64,000 nucleotides of DNA from Pseudomonadales bacterium (GCA_019090315.1 JAHRWD010000032.1:1-64000), one strand, 5' to 3'. Positions 25,387-34,395 are shown, counted from the first letter of the stretch. Program-made: numbers and translations. Notes: generated from the sequence alone by a model not told the origin.

Positions 25387-26646
25387 CTAAGAACTTTCCG
25401 CTGGTTTGTCTATAGCAACCGGCGGTTTGAGGAACATCACCAGAACGATCGCCAACGAAGCAAGGCCGATGTAAGCCATAAACACAAGGTTGTAGGAATG
25501 AAGTCGGTCAAATACCAAACCGGCGGTCACAGGAACCATTGCGGACAAAACTGTTGTCATCAATCCCCGCACTGCATACAACGATGCGTAGTGCTGACTG
25601 CCAAAATAGTTGGCCATAATGGTCGGCGTCGTCACCACCGCCAGCCCGTTGCCCAGACCAAAAATACAGGCAAATGCATAAACTGCAAGGGGTGTGGTCG
25701 CCTGGGTCAGAAACCCCATGCCTATCACCAGCATAAACAAACCCAGCCCCATCATATATTTGGGCTCCATGTAATCCCCAAGCGCACCGGAGATCAAACG
25801 CCCGCCGGTACTTAAAAACCCAATCAAACCAATCGCTGAAGCCGCAGTAATTTTATCAAGACCAATATCACTCAGGTGTAACAAGCCCTGACTGTTAATC
25901 AATGTTCCGCCCATTACCCCGGTTGCCGAGCAAGCTACCAGCATCCAGAAAGAGCGCGTTTTTACCGCAGCCTTAACCGTCCAGTCTACGTCGGTTTGAA
26001 AAACCCTGGATTTCCGAACAGTGCTATTTTCATCCTCAGATTCAGCCGAATCATCTACCCCATCGACCAGAAGCCCCATATCCGCTGGGCTATTTCTCAC
26101 CATCAGGAAAGCAATAAAGGACGCAAGCAAAGTCCCGCCGGCCATAATCAACCAAACCAGCCTCCAGTCGCCGGTGGTTTCAATGATCCAGGCAAACAGT
26201 GGCGTGATGATGGCTCGACCCAATCCACCTGACGCCATAAACAGGGCAATGGCGATGGCTCTGCGCCGTTTAAACCAGTTGGAGACCAGCTGTGTGCCAG
26301 GGATAATCGTTTGCAGGCCAATGCCGATACCTAGCAGTGGCGCCGTGACATAGAACTGCAAAAGGGATTCGGTGAAAAACATGTTGATCGCGCCGGTAGC
26401 TGCGACAAAACCACCCAGCATGATGCTAAAACGTACACCGCGTTTTGCGATGACCCAGGCGATTATTGGGCCGGACAATCCCATAGACAGGGTTGCAAGG
26501 GAAAATCCCAGTCCGACTTCGCTACGTGCCCAACCGAAGGTTTCGGTCATCTCGGGCAGTGTGACTGCCAGGCCGTAGAAGACGGTACCTATAGATAAAA
26601 AATAGATGGTGCCGAGTGCACCAAGCAGCTTCCAGCCGTAATACAT
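25387..26646 (-). CDS. MFS transporter, oxalate/monocarboxylate-like
   Basis: A 12-helix carrier of 419 residues. The segment FYGLAVTLPEMTETFGWARSEVGLGFSLATLSMGLSGP and the later GRLISGALGDYMEPKYMMG loop are typical of the MFS group that includes OFA and monocarboxylate carriers. A cytoplasmic loop of about 35 residues rich in Asp, Glu and Ser divides the two halves. The track start is a TTG at 26688; the ATG at 26646 (MYYGWKLLGALG) begins directly before the first helix and is preferred. The substrate is unknown; organic acids are typical for the group. Confidence 0.88.
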   Translation of the reverse strand: MYYGWKLLGALGTIYFLSIGTVFYGLAVTLPEMTETFGWARSEVGLGFSLATLSMGLSGPIIAWVIAKRGVRFSIMLGGFVAATGAINMFFTESLLQFYVTAPLLGIGIGLQTIIPGTQLVSNWFKRRRAIAIALFMASGGLGRAIITPLFAWIIETTGDWRLVWLIMAGGTLLASFIAFLMVRNSPADMGLLVDGVDDSAESEDENSTVRKSRVFQTDVDWTVKAAVKTRSFWMLVACSATGVMGGTLINSQGLLHLSDIGLDKITAASAIGLIGFLSTGGRLISGALGDYMEPKYMMGLGLFMLVIGMGFLTQATTPLAVYAFACIFGLGNGLAVVTTPTIMANYFGSQHYASLYAVRGLMTTVLSAMVPVTAGLVFDRLHSYNLVFMAYIGLASLAIVLVMFLKPPVAIDKPAESS

Positions 26647-26892
26647 CAGTGTTGTCCATTTGAATGGGGTGGTGAACGAAGCCACCAAAAAAAAGATCTG
26701 CTCGCTGATTCGTCTACGTATCGATTGCAGCTATTCGTATCGAAAAGGCTGAACCATGCAGCTAAATGGAGGTAAAGCGTGGTTTGAAACGAGCAAATTG
26801 GTCGTCGGGTTCCAGCGGTTAGTTTTATTATACCCAGGCCCGACGCACCGTATTCTAGCAAACTGAGCCAGAGCTTTCACTCCGACCGATTC

Positions 26893-27831
26893 CTAGCAAG
26901 CCTGATACAGACCTGGCTCAACCTCTTTTAACTGTTCGGCTTTAAGCATTCGGTCAACATGCTGGGTCAGCATCCAGTGCTCACTGCGATCATTGGATGG
27001 CCCTACGTCAGTTTTGCGGTAAATGATGCGATGTTCGACCGCCTGATCAATAGTGCGTGGCGTAGACATATAATCACGCAATTTATTCTCTCGATAGCCA
27101 ATCATGCCCTGGTACTGGGCGGAACGTTTTAGAAACGCTTCTTTGTCCAGAACCCCGAGATGGTGAAAAGTGCAAAACCAGGGTATGTCCATTGAACGCA
27201 CCAGATCCAGCGATTGATCAAACTGCTCAAGGCTGGAGTTGACGCCGCCATAATAGGGGCCGAAACCGGAGAGTTCGATATCCGCGAGGAACAGCAGGTC
27301 ATCCTTACGATGCTCGCCACGAACCAGCAAACAGCTGTGTCCGTGGGTATGCCCGGGGGTGAAAACCACTTCAATAGTTACGCCGCCGCCAAGATCAAAA
27401 ATATCACCGTCTTTGTAACCGATCGTATCCGGCCGTGGGCTGAAACTAAAATGCTCAAGCACATTGCTTTCAAATTCAGTACGCTCATCCGCTACCACCC
27501 CGTGCAATTCACAGATACCGTCCATCGACTGTATTGCATACACCTCGTTTTCATGGGCGTGGCAGGTTGCATCAGGGAACAGATGAACCCCGGCAACATG
27601 GTCCTGATGGCAGTGACTCAGGATTATACGATCAATTTCAGGCAACTCGCCGATGTGGCTCTTAAAACTTTTCGAGGGATCGATGACGATGGATTCTTCA
27701 CTTCCCTGTACCAGAACCGAGTTTCCATAGGGGAATTTACCGCCATTGCGACCGATAAATACGGTGCTGGCACCAAACTCGAGGATTGGGTCTTGCGAAT
27801 GCTGTAGCTTCTGTTTTAGTGCTGAGGGCAT
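26893..27831 (-). CDS. Metallo-beta-lactamase-fold hydrolase
   Basis: An MBL-fold protein of 312 residues. Metal ligands are visible: HCHQDH (H-x-H-x-D-H), a later His in FTPGHTHGHS, the Asp in LLFLADIELSG and a C-terminal His in FHHLG. This is a complete two-metal site, as in glyoxalase II and related thioester or phosphoester hydrolases. The start is moved from GTG 27867 to the ATG at 27831 (MPSALKQKLQ), a more usual N-terminus, though ribosome sites are weak for both. It follows the ArsM-like gene by 122 bp on the same strand. The substrate cannot be inferred. Confidence 0.86.
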   Translation of the reverse strand: MPSALKQKLQHSQDPILEFGASTVFIGRNGGKFPYGNSVLVQGSEESIVIDPSKSFKSHIGELPEIDRIILSHCHQDHVAGVHLFPDATCHAHENEVYAIQSMDGICELHGVVADERTEFESNVLEHFSFSPRPDTIGYKDGDIFDLGGGVTIEVVFTPGHTHGHSCLLVRGEHRKDDLLFLADIELSGFGPYYGGVNSSLEQFDQSLDLVRSMDIPWFCTFHHLGVLDKEAFLKRSAQYQGMIGYRENKLRDYMSTPRTIDQAVEHRIIYRKTDVGPSNDRSEHWMLTQHVDRMLKAEQLKEVEPGLYQAC

Positions 27832-27953
27832 GATGCGGTTTCTTCGAATTCCAAAAAGCTCAGCCACCCGACAGGGGCAGCTGATGAGAAAACGCGCAAT
27901 AATACCTGATCAATTCAGTTGGTTAAACCTCTAAGCCTTTTACAGACTATGAA

Positions 27954-29015
27954 TCAACAGCAGCCGCCCCCGCTATCTTCGTCACTTACAACCGTCGCAT
28001 CATAGGGCAAGAGTGTCCCGCAGCCTTCAAAAATACCGAAATGGTTGTCCCAGTTTCCGATAAATTCAAAGTGTGGCGCAAAGCGGGTTTCATGCAGCAT
28101 ATTGTAAGTATTGCCGCAAACCGGGAAAACACGACCGGTTTCGATCCAGTGATGTTTATCCAGTAACACGGCTGTTTCGGCGTGGGCAATGGTGCCTTGG
28201 TAGATGACTGCCTGGCCGTAGTCTTCACAGGCGGGTTCTAGCTGATCCAGCTTAAACAGTCGGTAGGTTGCAGAAAAGAAGGAGATATGGCCAATTTTCT
28301 TCTCGATAGCCGCATTATCGATACCCAATGGGCGATCTTCAACCAAACGCGGATCGGCAAAACCAGTCTTTTTTGCCAAATTATGAAAATCGTTCCAGTA
28401 CAGTGCGCCACTCAGACATTCACCGTACAGAACCGGGTCATCGACCAAATCCTGCGATACGCGTCTATCGGAATAGACATCGGAAAAATAGAGCTCGCCA
28501 CCGGGCTTCAACAGCCGATGAGCTTCGCGTAATACCGCTTCTTTATCGGGGGACAGGTTAATCACGCAGTTGGATACGATGATATCGAAGCTGTTGTCTT
28601 CCAGGCCTAGCTCATCAAGCTTTTCGATGTAGCCCTTGAGGAATTCGACGTTAGGTTTGCTATAACCGAATTTTTCAGTGTGATAATCAATATGACGATT
28701 GGCAACATCAAGCTGCTCATCGGTCATATCGACCCCAACCACGTAACCCTGCTCGCCAACCAGTTTTGACAATACGTATACATCTCGGCCGGAACCGCTG
28801 CCCAGATCGAGAATGCGTTTACCTTCAAGCAACTGCGGTGCAATCAGCCCGCAACCGTAATAGCGTGTCACCACTTCATCGTGGAGCTGGCCAATCGCCT
28901 GTTTTACGTAATCCGGTATTTCGGTACTGGTGGCACAGGCATCAGTTTTTAGATCCGATGAACTTTGCAGGGTTTGTCCGTAGTAATCTTTGACGGATTC
29001 TTTGGTGTCGTTCAT
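27954..29015 (-). CDS. arsM: Arsenite S-adenosylmethionine methyltransferase-like (ArsM)
   Basis: A class I SAM methyltransferase of 353 residues that matches arsenite methyltransferases. The SAM-binding motif is ILDLGSGSGRDVYVLSKLVG (68-87). Conserved cysteines of the arsenic site are in the expected places: C27 (TDACATS), C150 (IVSNCVINLSPDKEAVLRE) and C200 (YGECLSGALYW). The protein ends in GGGCC, a Cys pair often seen at ArsM tails. It would convert As(III) to methylated, partly volatile forms. No arsR or other ars genes are adjacent. A 198-bp mobile-like element lies about 150 bp upstream of its start. Confidence 0.88.
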   Translation of the reverse strand: MNDTKESVKDYYGQTLQSSSDLKTDACATSTEIPDYVKQAIGQLHDEVVTRYYGCGLIAPQLLEGKRILDLGSGSGRDVYVLSKLVGEQGYVVGVDMTDEQLDVANRHIDYHTEKFGYSKPNVEFLKGYIEKLDELGLEDNSFDIIVSNCVINLSPDKEAVLREAHRLLKPGGELYFSDVYSDRRVSQDLVDDPVLYGECLSGALYWNDFHNLAKKTGFADPRLVEDRPLGIDNAAIEKKIGHISFFSATYRLFKLDQLEPACEDYGQAVIYQGTIAHAETAVLLDKHHWIETGRVFPVCGNTYNMLHETRFAPHFEFIGNWDNHFGIFEGCGTLLPYDATVVSDEDSGGGCC

Positions 29016-29166
29016 ATCAATGGCCTGTGTGGTTACAGCAAGTTACTGCGGGACTATTATTAACGCTGGCATATAGCTGAAGCAGCGTGAGACAAGCGTA
29101 CTCCAAAAAAGTTACAGCATAATGACGATCAGTTTCTACGATTATACAGTGCGTCACCGGTATATT
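29016..29166. other. Intergenic DNA upstream of the ArsM-like gene
   Basis: Together with the adjacent palindromic element this makes a 352-bp stretch without genes. I see no convincing ArsR-type operator here. It presumably holds the promoter of the methyltransferase gene on the minus strand. The track ORF at 29122-29457 crosses the element and is not a gene. Confidence 0.4.
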
Positions 29167-29364
29167 GAGACCTTTGCACGGGAGATGATTTTGCTCTCAG
29201 GCAAGGCAAAAACGCGCACAGAGAGGGAGTTTACAGGTGTAAATGACCGATTGAGCAGAGCCTGCCCCACGAGCGGAGCGAGTGTCTTGGGTGCGTTTTT
29301 ACCAAAAGTAGGCACCACCAGGCGACGCCGCATGGGAGTAAAATGGCTCTCGTGCAAAGGTCTC
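29167..29364. mobile_element. MITE-like palindromic element 1 (198 bp) with 5-bp target duplication
   Basis: The ends are inverted repeats: GAGACCTTTGCACGGGAG against GAGACCTTTGCACGAGAG, 17 of 18 matching. It is flanked on both sides by ATATT (29162-29166 and 29365-29369), a perfect 5-bp duplication expected from transposition. There is no transposase inside. It shares the GAGACCT ends and the internal 13-mer ACCAAAAGTAGGC (29301-29313) with the element at 47666-47767. The right-hand duplication overlaps the TAA stop of lrgB. The transposon family that mobilised it was not identified. Confidence 0.78.
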
Positions 29365-29367
29365 ATA

Positions 29368-30084
29368 TTAGCTGCAAAGACTGACCACTATCGGCAGAAA
29401 AATCGCAGTGATAGTTCCCGTCAAACTCAATGCCAGGCTCGAAAATGCACCCGCTAGCTCACCGTATCCAAAGGCTCTGGCGGTTCCTACACCATGAGCG
29501 TTTAGCCCCAGCGTGAAACCGCGTACCCTGTCATCGTCGACCTTGCAGATTGAGAACACCATGGGTGCAAAAATAGCACCGATCACACCGGTCGTAATCA
29601 CAATACCCGCTGCCAAAATGGGTACACCACCAATCGATTCTGCAATTGCCATCGAAATAGGGGTGGTAACCGATTTTGCCGAGAGAGTTAGCAGTATGGA
29701 TAACTGTAAGTCCAGCAGGTACGCCATCAACACACCAATTGCCGATGCGGAGATAGCGCCAACAACTAATGTAATCAGAATCGCTTTGGCAATAGGGCGA
29801 ATCAGATGAAGTTGATTATAAAGCGGTACCGCCAACGCAACGGTGGCCGGACCCAGTAGAAAATGTATGGGTGAACTATCAAGCCGGTAAGCGGCATAAT
29901 CCAGATTGAAAACCTGTAGAAATAGCATAATCGGGAATATCCCGAGAATAACCGGGTGTAGCCAGGATTTTTGTTCTGATTTCCTATAGATCACCAGGCC
30001 GATTAGATAACCAACGATGGTAACGAGCATCGCAGATGGATGCGTAAAAGCTGTCAACAAGGTGGAAATGAGTGGCGGCATCAA
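29368..30084 (-). CDS. lrgB: LrgB/CidB-family membrane protein
   Basis: A membrane protein of 238 residues with several hydrophobic helices. Family blocks are LSAKSVTTPISMAIAESIGGVP and GFTLGLNAHGVGTARAFGYGE. LrgB acts with LrgA and is linked to control of murein hydrolase activity, cell lysis or export of small metabolites; more recent work on the family suggests pyruvate or glycolate transport. It overlaps lrgA by 4 bp. Its TAA stop lies inside the target duplication of the neighbouring MITE-like element, so the insertion left the reading frame intact. Confidence 0.92.
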   Translation of the reverse strand: MMPPLISTLLTAFTHPSAMLVTIVGYLIGLVIYRKSEQKSWLHPVILGIFPIMLFLQVFNLDYAAYRLDSSPIHFLLGPATVALAVPLYNQLHLIRPIAKAILITLVVGAISASAIGVLMAYLLDLQLSILLTLSAKSVTTPISMAIAESIGGVPILAAGIVITTGVIGAIFAPMVFSICKVDDDRVRGFTLGLNAHGVGTARAFGYGELAGAFSSLALSLTGTITAIFLPIVVSLCS

Positions 30085-30494
30085 TTTCGCCCTTCAGTGC
30101 TATCTTCTTCAAGGGGTTTTTCTCGGATCAACCACTGCATACAGAGCGCGGTAATGATCATCGCAAGCACGGTACTTACTACCATAATCAAGGTAATGGC
30201 CGGTAACTCCCGATTGATAGTTGCACCCAGATAAAAAATTCCGGTTGCCGCTGGCAGAAAGAAAAGTGACAGATGCTTAATCAGTAGCGCACTGGTGCTA
30301 GACAACGCCTGTGGGGATTTTTTAACGATGGTCAGCCCAATGAACAGCAATAACATACCGATTACCGGCCCGGGTACCGTCAGTGAGAATAGATCGGTGA
30401 TGAATTGTCCGGCAAATTGAAACAGCAGCAATATAGCCATGCCGACTACAAGGTCGATGGCCTTTGATCCCCAATTCTTGATCATCGTTTGCAC
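30081..30494 (-). CDS. lrgA: LrgA/CidA-family holin-like protein
   Basis: A small membrane protein of 137 residues with four helices. The characteristic stretch is LPGTVPGPVIGMLLL-like (here FSLTVPGPVIGMLLLFIGL), followed by LFFLPAATGIFYLG. It works with LrgB. The track begins with GTG at 30494; an ATG three codons later (30485) is equally possible. The gene starts 9 bp after dsbB, so dsbB, lrgA and lrgB are likely one transcript. Confidence 0.92.
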   Translation of the reverse strand: MQTMIKNWGSKAIDLVVGMAILLLFQFAGQFITDLFSLTVPGPVIGMLLLFIGLTIVKKSPQALSSTSALLIKHLSLFFLPAATGIFYLGATINRELPAITLIMVVSTVLAMIITALCMQWLIREKPLEEDSTEGRN

Positions 30495-30503
30495 AGGCGG
30501 TCT

Positions 30504-30989
30504 CTAACGTCGAACCAGTTGAACCATACCGGCGGACACAATGAGCACAAAGCAGATCAAAGACCAGCCCGGAATACTTAGCCCGAGCATCGTCCAGGCT
30601 ACCTCTGCACAGTTCCCATCACCACTCAGCACAATGGCCAACACTTCCGTGAAAGGAAGTACGTCCAGCATATAATCCAGGTTTGGTGGGCAGGTGGGCA
30701 CCTCTTCCGGCGGTAATTGCTGCAACCATAGCTGCCGGATCGCCAGAGCTGCCCCCATATCAGCAACTAACAGGAGTAGTACCGCGTAGATCCGGCGACC
30801 AACAGCTCCCGTATTCTGAATAGCGGCGGCCAGCGCAACCAGGCCCGCACCAATAAACATTACACGCTGGAATACGCACATCGAACAAGGTTCCAGCTCG
30901 TAGTGATGTTCAATAAAAACACCCGCGAGTAACGCGCCGGCGGAAAACAGAAAAATAAACAAAAACAGCATTCTTGGACTGGGCAACAT
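30504..30989 (-). CDS. dsbB: Disulfide bond formation protein DsbB
   Basis: The inner-membrane oxidase that re-oxidises DsbA and passes electrons to quinone. It has four helices and two periplasmic cysteine pairs: CSMC in LEPCSMCVFQRV (active pair next to the quinone) and the second pair in VPTCPPNLDYML and GDGNCAEVAW. The track start (TTG, 31013) is moved to the ATG at 30989, which has AAGG at proper spacing and gives 161 residues, close to other DsbB proteins. It is first in a probable operon with lrgAB. Confidence 0.94.
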   Translation of the reverse strand: MLPSPRMLFLFIFLFSAGALLAGVFIEHHYELEPCSMCVFQRVMFIGAGLVALAAAIQNTGAVGRRIYAVLLLLVADMGAALAIRQLWLQQLPPEEVPTCPPNLDYMLDVLPFTEVLAIVLSGDGNCAEVAWTMLGLSIPGWSLICFVLIVSAGMVQLVRR

Positions 30990-31171
30990 GAAAATACCTT
31001 GATATGTAACCAACGAGCACTAAAAACGTAGCCGTCTATTTTGCCATAAAACCATGTGACCAGTTAGACAGCGTCGCTAAATCTAGCAACAAAAGTTACA
31101 ACAGGCTCCGTAAAAAACCTTGTAAAGTGGCTATAACGCCCAATTATGATAGTCAGATGAAAAAAAGATGA

Positions 31172-31199
31172 TTGACAGGGGTAAGAATCACATTATGGA
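31172..31199 (+). promoter_or_regulatory. Candidate rpoD promoter 1
   Basis: A perfect -35 TTGACA and TATGGA are separated by 16 bp. It lies about 220 bp before the rpoD start codon. Confidence 0.5.
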
Positions 31200-31228
31200 T
31201 TGGCCGATTTAACTATATTGGTTATAAT
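31200..31228 (+). promoter_or_regulatory. Candidate rpoD promoter 2
   Basis: TTGGCC and a perfect TATAAT (31223-31228) are separated by 17 bp, immediately after promoter 1. Tandem promoters are common for rpoD. Confidence 0.5.
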
Positions 31229-31418
31229 AGCCGGTTCATTAATGGCGTAGCGATAGCCCCTGATCGGAACCAGTTCCTCCTCTTCAGGTCACAGCCATTG
31301 GCAGGCGTACTGATTTTTCGTCTTAGCTACCCAATACAGATTCTACTTAAAGTAAGTACGATACCGTAGGCTGCTCTCTTTCTGGCAGCAAATGATCAGC
31401 ACACCATATAGGAAACGC

Positions 31419-33215
31419 ATGTCCTCTACCGCTGCACAACAGTCGCAACTAAAGGTACTTATCGCCCGTGGGCGTGAGCAAGGCTATCTGACCTACGCCG
31501 AAGTCAACGACCATTTGCCTGAAAGTATTTCAGATCCCGACCAGGTCGAAGATATCATTCAGATGATCAACGATCTGGGCATTAAAGTGAGCGAAACAGC
31601 TCCAGATGCGGACAGTCTGATCATGAACGGCAACGACTCCACCGATGAAATTGCGGTAGCTGAAGCAACAGCCGCACTGGCCGCAGTGGAAACGGATATT
31701 GGCCGCACAACTGATCCCGTACGTATGTATATGCGTGAAATGGGTACGGTTGAGCTGCTAACCCGTGAAGGTGAAATCGCAATCGCCAAGCGGATCGAAG
31801 AGGGTATCCGGGCACAGCTGGCGGCTTTGGCGTTTTTCCCCGGAACCGTTTCCATGATACTGGATGAATATGACCAGTATAAAAAAGGCGAACGTCGACT
31901 TGATGAGATTATCAGCGGCTACCTGAACCCGGTAGAACACGTCCCATCCGCAGCGCAAAAAACCGCTGGCCAGCCAAAAGATGATGATGAAGAAAAAGAT
32001 ACCGGGCCCGATCCGGTTGAAGCTGAGAAACGTTTCTCAGCTATCAGGAAGCAGTACAACAAAACCGCTAAAGCGGTAGAAAAAAATGGTCGCACCGATC
32101 CCAAAACGATCGCAGAGTACGAAAAACTTGCCGATCTGTTTAAGTACCTGAAACTGATTCCACGTCGATTCGACCCACTGGCAGCACGTTTCCGCTCAGT
32201 ATCCACACGTGTACGCGATCACGAACGCAACATCATGAATATCTGCGTTCGCTCAGCGGGCATGCCTCGCCGTGAATTTATTCGTGAGTTTACCGGCAAC
32301 GAAGCAAGCGCAGCTTTTGTCGAGACCCAGATTGATAAAAATGTTGATTACTCAGCCGGAATGGCCCGCTGCAAGGATGACATCCAGCGAGTACAGAGCA
32401 AACTCCAGCTGCTCGAAGAAAACCATTCGATTAGCGTCGGTGAAATCAAAGAGATCGCCCGCAAAATGGCATTGGGCGATGCCCGTTCACGCTACGCGAA
32501 AAAAGAAATGGTTGAAGCCAACCTTCGACTGGTGATCTCGATTGCTAAAAAATACACGAACCGCGGCCTGCAATTCCTCGACCTGATTCAGGAAGGCAAC
32601 ATCGGCCTGATGAAAGCGGTCGACAAATTTGAATACCGTCGTGGCTACAAATTTTCTACCTACGCAACCTGGTGGATCCGCCAGGCGATCACCCGCTCTA
32701 TTGCCGATCAGGCCCGCACCATTCGTATTCCGGTACACATGATTGAGACCATCAACAAACTTAATCGCATCTCTCGCCAGATGCTTCAGGAAGTAGGTCG
32801 AGAGCCGACTCCGGAAGAATTAAGCGAGCGTATGGAGATTCCTGAAGAGAAGATCCGCAAAGTACTGAAAATCGCTAAAGAGCCCATTTCAATGGAAACC
32901 CCTATCGGGGACGATGAAGATTCGCACCTCGGCGATTTTATCGAAGATGTGAATATTGATTCACCAGTTGATTCCGCAACGGTTGAGGGCTTGAAAGAAG
33001 CCACACTCAACGTACTGTCAGGACTGACTGCACGGGAAGCCAAGGTTTTAAGAATGCGTTTTGGTATCGATATGAATACCGATCACACCCTCGAAGAAGT
33101 GGGCAAACAGTTTGATGTGACCCGTGAACGTATCCGTCAGATTGAAGCCAAGGCACTCCGGAAGTTACGCCATCCGTCACGCTCAGAAAACCTCAAGAGC
33201 TTCCTCGACGAGTAA
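31419..33215 (+). CDS. rpoD: RNA polymerase primary sigma factor RpoD (sigma-70)
   Basis: The housekeeping sigma factor, 598 residues. Region 1.1 begins [28 protein letters not shown]. Region 1.2 has [22 protein letters not shown] long non-conserved insert follows, with an acidic stretch ([12 protein letters not shown]). Regions 2-4 are nearly invariant: [11 protein letters not shown]-like ([19 protein letters not shown]), [20 protein letters not shown] and the C-terminal [20 protein letters not shown]. The track ATG at 31392 adds nine residues not expected for RpoD; the ATG at 31419 has AGGA at good spacing and is preferred. Confidence 0.97.
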   Translation: MSSTAAQQSQLKVLIARGREQGYLTYAEVNDHLPESISDPDQVEDIIQMINDLGIKVSETAPDADSLIMNGNDSTDEIAVAEATAALAAVETDIGRTTDPVRMYMREMGTVELLTREGEIAIAKRIEEGIRAQLAALAFFPGTVSMILDEYDQYKKGERRLDEIISGYLNPVEHVPSAAQKTAGQPKDDDEEKDTGPDPVEAEKRFSAIRKQYNKTAKAVEKNGRTDPKTIAEYEKLADLFKYLKLIPRRFDPLAARFRSVSTRVRDHERNIMNICVRSAGMPRREFIREFTGNEASAAFVETQIDKNVDYSAGMARCKDDIQRVQSKLQLLEENHSISVGEIKEIARKMALGDARSRYAKKEMVEANLRLVISIAKKYTNRGLQFLDLIQEGNIGLMKAVDKFEYRRGYKFSTYATWWIRQAITRSIADQARTIRIPVHMIETINKLNRISRQMLQEVGREPTPEELSERMEIPEEKIRKVLKIAKEPISMETPIGDDEDSHLGDFIEDVNIDSPVDSATVEGLKEATLNVLSGLTAREAKVLRMRFGIDMNTDHTLEEVGKQFDVTRERIRQIEAKALRKLRHPSRSENLKSFLDE

Positions 33216-33226
33216 CCGACTCATCA

Positions 33227-33265
33227 GATCGCTGCGTGCTACCGAATAGCATTCACGCAGCGGTC
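33227..33265 (+). terminator. Hairpin after rpoD
   Basis: GATCGCTGCGTG and CACGCAGCGGTC form a 12-bp stem with one G-T pair and a 15-nt loop, 11 bp after the rpoD stop. There is no T-run, so it may be an mRNA-stabilising or weak termination structure ahead of the tRNA promoter. Confidence 0.5.
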
Positions 33266-33269
33266 TCAG

Positions 33270-33275
33270 TATAAT
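33270..33275 (+). promoter_or_regulatory. -10 box for the tRNA gene
   Basis: A perfect TATAAT ends 15 bp before the first base of the tRNA. The -35 region is poor. Confidence 0.5.
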
Positions 33276-33290
33276 AAGCATCCCTTTTTA

Positions 33291-33367
33291 GGGCCTATAG
33301 CTCAGTTGGTTAGAGCAGTGGACTCATAATCCATTGGTCCTTGGTTCGAGTCCAAGTAGGCCCACCA
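33291..33367 (+). tRNA. tRNA with CAU anticodon, probably tRNA-Ile2 (or elongator Met)
   Basis: A full 77-nt cloverleaf with encoded CCA. The acceptor stem is GGGCCTA/TAGGCCC, the D-loop AGCTCAGTTGGTTAGAGC, the anticodon loop CTCATAA, and the T-arm GGTTCGAGTCC. The CAU anticodon fits Met or, after lysidine modification by TilS, Ile (AUA codons). The GACTCATAATC...TTGGTC and GGTTCGAGTCCAAG context looks closer to E. coli tRNA-Ile2 than to elongator tRNA-Met. From memory, a CAU tRNA also follows rpoD in Pseudomonas. Confidence 0.95.
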
Positions 33368-33594
33368 AATCCCCCCTTCGCATGTCCTGATAACGACACC
33401 AACCCCTGAATCATATGGACTTCAGGCTCTGTCGTTTTCGCATACAGCAACTAAAACGCATATCCGATACAGCGATTTTTCCATTTTACCTTCCTAAATT
33501 TTTCTGCCTGCTAGACTTATTTTCAGACGCCACCTGAAAAACACCAATTAGGTGTCTCGTGTTTCCACGAAAAATTACGCAGAGTCCATTTTAG

Positions 33595-34395
33595 ATGTCA
33601 GACTTTTCACCCAGTGAGTTATCTATCCTGCTGATTGAGCCTTCGCCTACACAGCGCAAGATGATCATCAGCTCCTTTGAGAGCGAGAATGTAGACAACA
33701 TCGATATAGCCTCAAGCAAATCAGATGCGCTGGCCAAACTTGATTTCTATCAACCAGATCTGATTGTCAGCTCTCTCTATTTTGATGATGGCACCAGCCT
33801 TGAGCTGCTTAAGGAGATTCGTACTGATGACAAGCTCCAGAATATTCCGTTTATGCTGATATCCAGTGAAACCCGGCGCGCTCAACTTGAGGAGTTTAAG
33901 CAGTCAGGGGTTGTCGCAATACTGCCCAAGCCTTTTACCATCGCCAATCTTCATACAGCGATAGACGCAACCATCGACCTTCTCAGTGAGGAGGAGATCA
34001 ACCTGGAACATTACGATGTGCAATCGTTACGTGTACTGGTTGTGGATGACAGTCCGCTGGCACTGAAAATGATTAACCGGGTGCTTTCAGGCCTGGGTGT
34101 TGTGCATATGACCAACGCGAATGACGGCTCAAAAGCAATCTCTATTCTTGAAAATGAGAACTTTGATCTGGTAGTCACCGATTACAATATGCCCGAGGTA
34201 AACGGTGCAGAACTGGCCGAATATATCCGTAACTCTTCCCAACACGCGCACATTCCAGTCCTTATGGTTTCCTCTGATGCGGGTGAGACACATCTTAGCC
34301 ATGTCGCCCAGTCCGGTGTTGATGCCATCGTGGGTAAACCCTTCGCTCCCGATGAAGTGAAGAAATTGTTATACAAATTGCTTGATGGTGATTGA
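33595..34395 (+). CDS. Tandem receiver protein (pseudo-receiver plus receiver)
   Basis: A 266-residue protein made of two response-regulator receiver domains and no output domain. The second (about 145-265) is complete: D151/D152 in VVDDS, phospho-acceptor D196 in VVTDYNMPEVNG and K248 in GKPF. The first (about 9-125) has Ser60 in place of the phospho-acceptor Asp (LIVSSLYFDDG) and IEPS instead of the acidic pair, though PKPF is kept; it is likely a pseudo-receiver. The protein probably acts by binding a partner. No kinase gene is adjacent. Confidence 0.87.
   Translation: MSDFSPSELSILLIEPSPTQRKMIISSFESENVDNIDIASSKSDALAKLDFYQPDLIVSSLYFDDGTSLELLKEIRTDDKLQNIPFMLISSETRRAQLEEFKQSGVVAILPKPFTIANLHTAIDATIDLLSEEEINLEHYDVQSLRVLVVDDSPLALKMINRVLSGLGVVHMTNANDGSKAISILENENFDLVVTDYNMPEVNGAELAEYIRNSSQHAHIPVLMVSSDAGETHLSHVAQSGVDAIVGKPFAPDEVKKLLYKLLDGD

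Larger units (their letters stand above)
30990..31418. other. Divergent regulatory region between dsbB and rpoD
   Basis: About 430 bp without a gene. It holds the two candidate promoters for rpoD listed separately. The track ORF at 31172-31369 is not supported. I see no convincing small RNA, although the AT-rich first 150 bp should carry the dsbB promoter. Confidence 0.5.

Noticed and set aside
27214-27807. 197-residue ORF on the plus strand
   Set aside because: It is antisense to the MBL-fold gene, whose motifs are clear on the minus strand.
29122-29457. 111-residue ORF on the plus strand
   Set aside because: It runs across the palindromic MITE-like element and into lrgB; the composition is non-protein-like and no ribosome site is present.
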